NCBI GenBank assembly: GCA_018715025.1 | Contig: DVMK01000181.1 | Span: 1-6,716, forward strand | Direction: 5' to 3' | Length of the DNA stretch: 6,716 nucleotides | From: Candidatus Caccousia avistercoris | Lineage (GTDB): Bacteria; Bacillota; Clostridia; Oscillospirales; Acutalibacteraceae | Shown here: piece by piece, positions 6,373-6,716 of the stretch | Layout: each line of letters starts with the position of its first letter | Numbering within the stretch: position 1 is the first letter of the stretch | Position numbers and translations under genes: made by a program | The notes under the pieces: model-generated | The model's input: the letters and a program-made list of their open reading frames with translations, nothing else | Told to the model about the DNA's origin: nothing | Database searches by the model: none

Positions 6373-6400
6373 ATTATAGCATCATTCCATGCGATGTCAA
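6373..6400 (-). promoter_or_regulatory. Consensus sigma-A promoter for pepP-eutH
   Basis: Read on the minus strand, a perfect TTGACA (plus-strand 6395-6400) is followed by a 16-base spacer and a perfect TATAAT (6373-6378), with TG one base before the -10 box (extended -10). Nothing else in the window matches the consensus this well. It points towards pepP and suggests strong, possibly constitutive expression. Confidence 0.88.
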
Positions 6401-6469
6401 ATTTTTCAGGCGGCCACGCCCCTCCCTGTCTGGAAAAAAGAAAACATGAGAAGGGCTTTGCCGCTGCGC

Positions 6470-6716
6470 TTACTCTGCAATAACCAGGCTGTCCAGAATT
6501 TTGGCCGCGGTTTCTTCGTCTGCAACGTCCATCAACACACGTAACTCTACTTGAAAATAGTTGGAATTTTCTTCATCGTTTGAGATATATTTGTTGCAGT
6601 ACCGCGTGCCGTCATCGCTGAAGGTATAGTCGGCATAAAGAGATGTATAGCCGTTCTCAACTCCTTCTGTAATTTCGTTTATAGAGATTGTACTGTCGCT
6701 TTCTATCCATTCTTTT
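6470..6716 (-). CDS. Unrecognised protein, C-terminal fragment cut by the window edge
   Basis: An open frame enters from the right edge on the minus strand and runs for 81 codons to a TAA at 6472-6470. There is no in-frame start codon in the window, so the start lies to the right. The fragment begins KEWIESDSTISINEITEG, continues through GYTSLYADYTFSDDG and ends AAKILDSLVIAE. It is acidic and hydrophilic, with alternating polar and aromatic residues suggesting beta strands (about 20-60) and a final amphipathic helix. No family was recognised; such endings occur in secreted or lipoprotein-like clostridial proteins, but that is a guess. The DNA is much more AT-rich than its neighbours. No convincing terminator follows the stop; the 70 bases to the pepP promoter hold only a short weak GGC/GCC pairing and a T-rich stretch. 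Confidence 0.6.
   Translation of the reverse strand, partial: KEWIESDSTISINEITEGVENGYTSLYADYTFSDDGTRYCNKYISNDEENSNYFQVELRVLMDVADEETAAKILDSLVIAE

Noticed and set aside
6401..6469. Terminator for the right-edge gene on the minus strand
   Set aside because: Only a 3-bp GGC/GCC stem precedes the T-rich stretch; not enough to support an intrinsic terminator.
6265..6483. Small plus-strand open frame across the pepP promoter and leader
   Set aside because: Pro/Ala-rich, no ribosome site, and it overlaps a clear promoter on the other strand.
1..6716. CRISPR repeats, tRNA, rRNA, insertion sequence ends or attachment sites
   Set aside because: No regularly spaced repeats, cloverleaf, transposase motif or matching terminal repeats were seen on either strand.

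Overview
The window looks like a piece of a GC-rich, anaerobic, probably butyrate-forming member of the Clostridia (Oscillospiraceae/Ruminococcaceae-like). The reasons are: strong AGGAGG ribosome sites, sigma-A type promoter and terminators, a butyryl-CoA-dehydrogenase-type enzyme, a clostridial flavo-diiron protein, and coding DNA of roughly 60-67% GC by hand-counted samples. The genus cannot be fixed from this sequence.

Left half, plus strand (about 1-3852): an Rrf2-family regulator with three C-terminal cysteines (62-472), then a three-part fusion enzyme (539-2449) made of an acyl-CoA dehydrogenase, the FAD-binding domain of ETF alpha, and a rubredoxin, then a flavo-diiron protein FprA (2492-3712). 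A strong 15-bp intrinsic terminator closes the unit, and a second smaller plus-strand terminator lies just beyond it. The parts form a plausible linear electron chain: acyl-CoA to FAD, to ETF-type FAD, to rubredoxin iron, to FMN and di-iron, to O2 (or NO). A possible Fe-S/redox regulator sits in front. This is the most interesting content: an apparently self-contained acyl-CoA:oxygen oxidoreductase that needs no separate ETF. The chain is inferred from domain content and gene order.

Right half, minus strand (6400 down to 3879): a perfect-consensus sigma-A promoter, a leader of about 143 nt with GC-rich hairpins, an Xaa-Pro aminopeptidase-like M24 metallopeptidase (pepP, 6223-4964) and, 2 nt after its stop, a short EutH-type ethanolamine permease (4961-3879). 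No other eut gene is visible. The peptidase has Asp where the family normally has a metal-binding Glu. This unit converges on the fprA unit.

Right edge: the C-terminal 81 residues of an unrecognised minus-strand gene (6716-6470) run off the window. It has no start codon in the window, and its DNA is far more AT-rich (about 38% GC in 6541-6716) than the rest. No RNA genes, CRISPR arrays, insertion sequences or attachment sites were seen.
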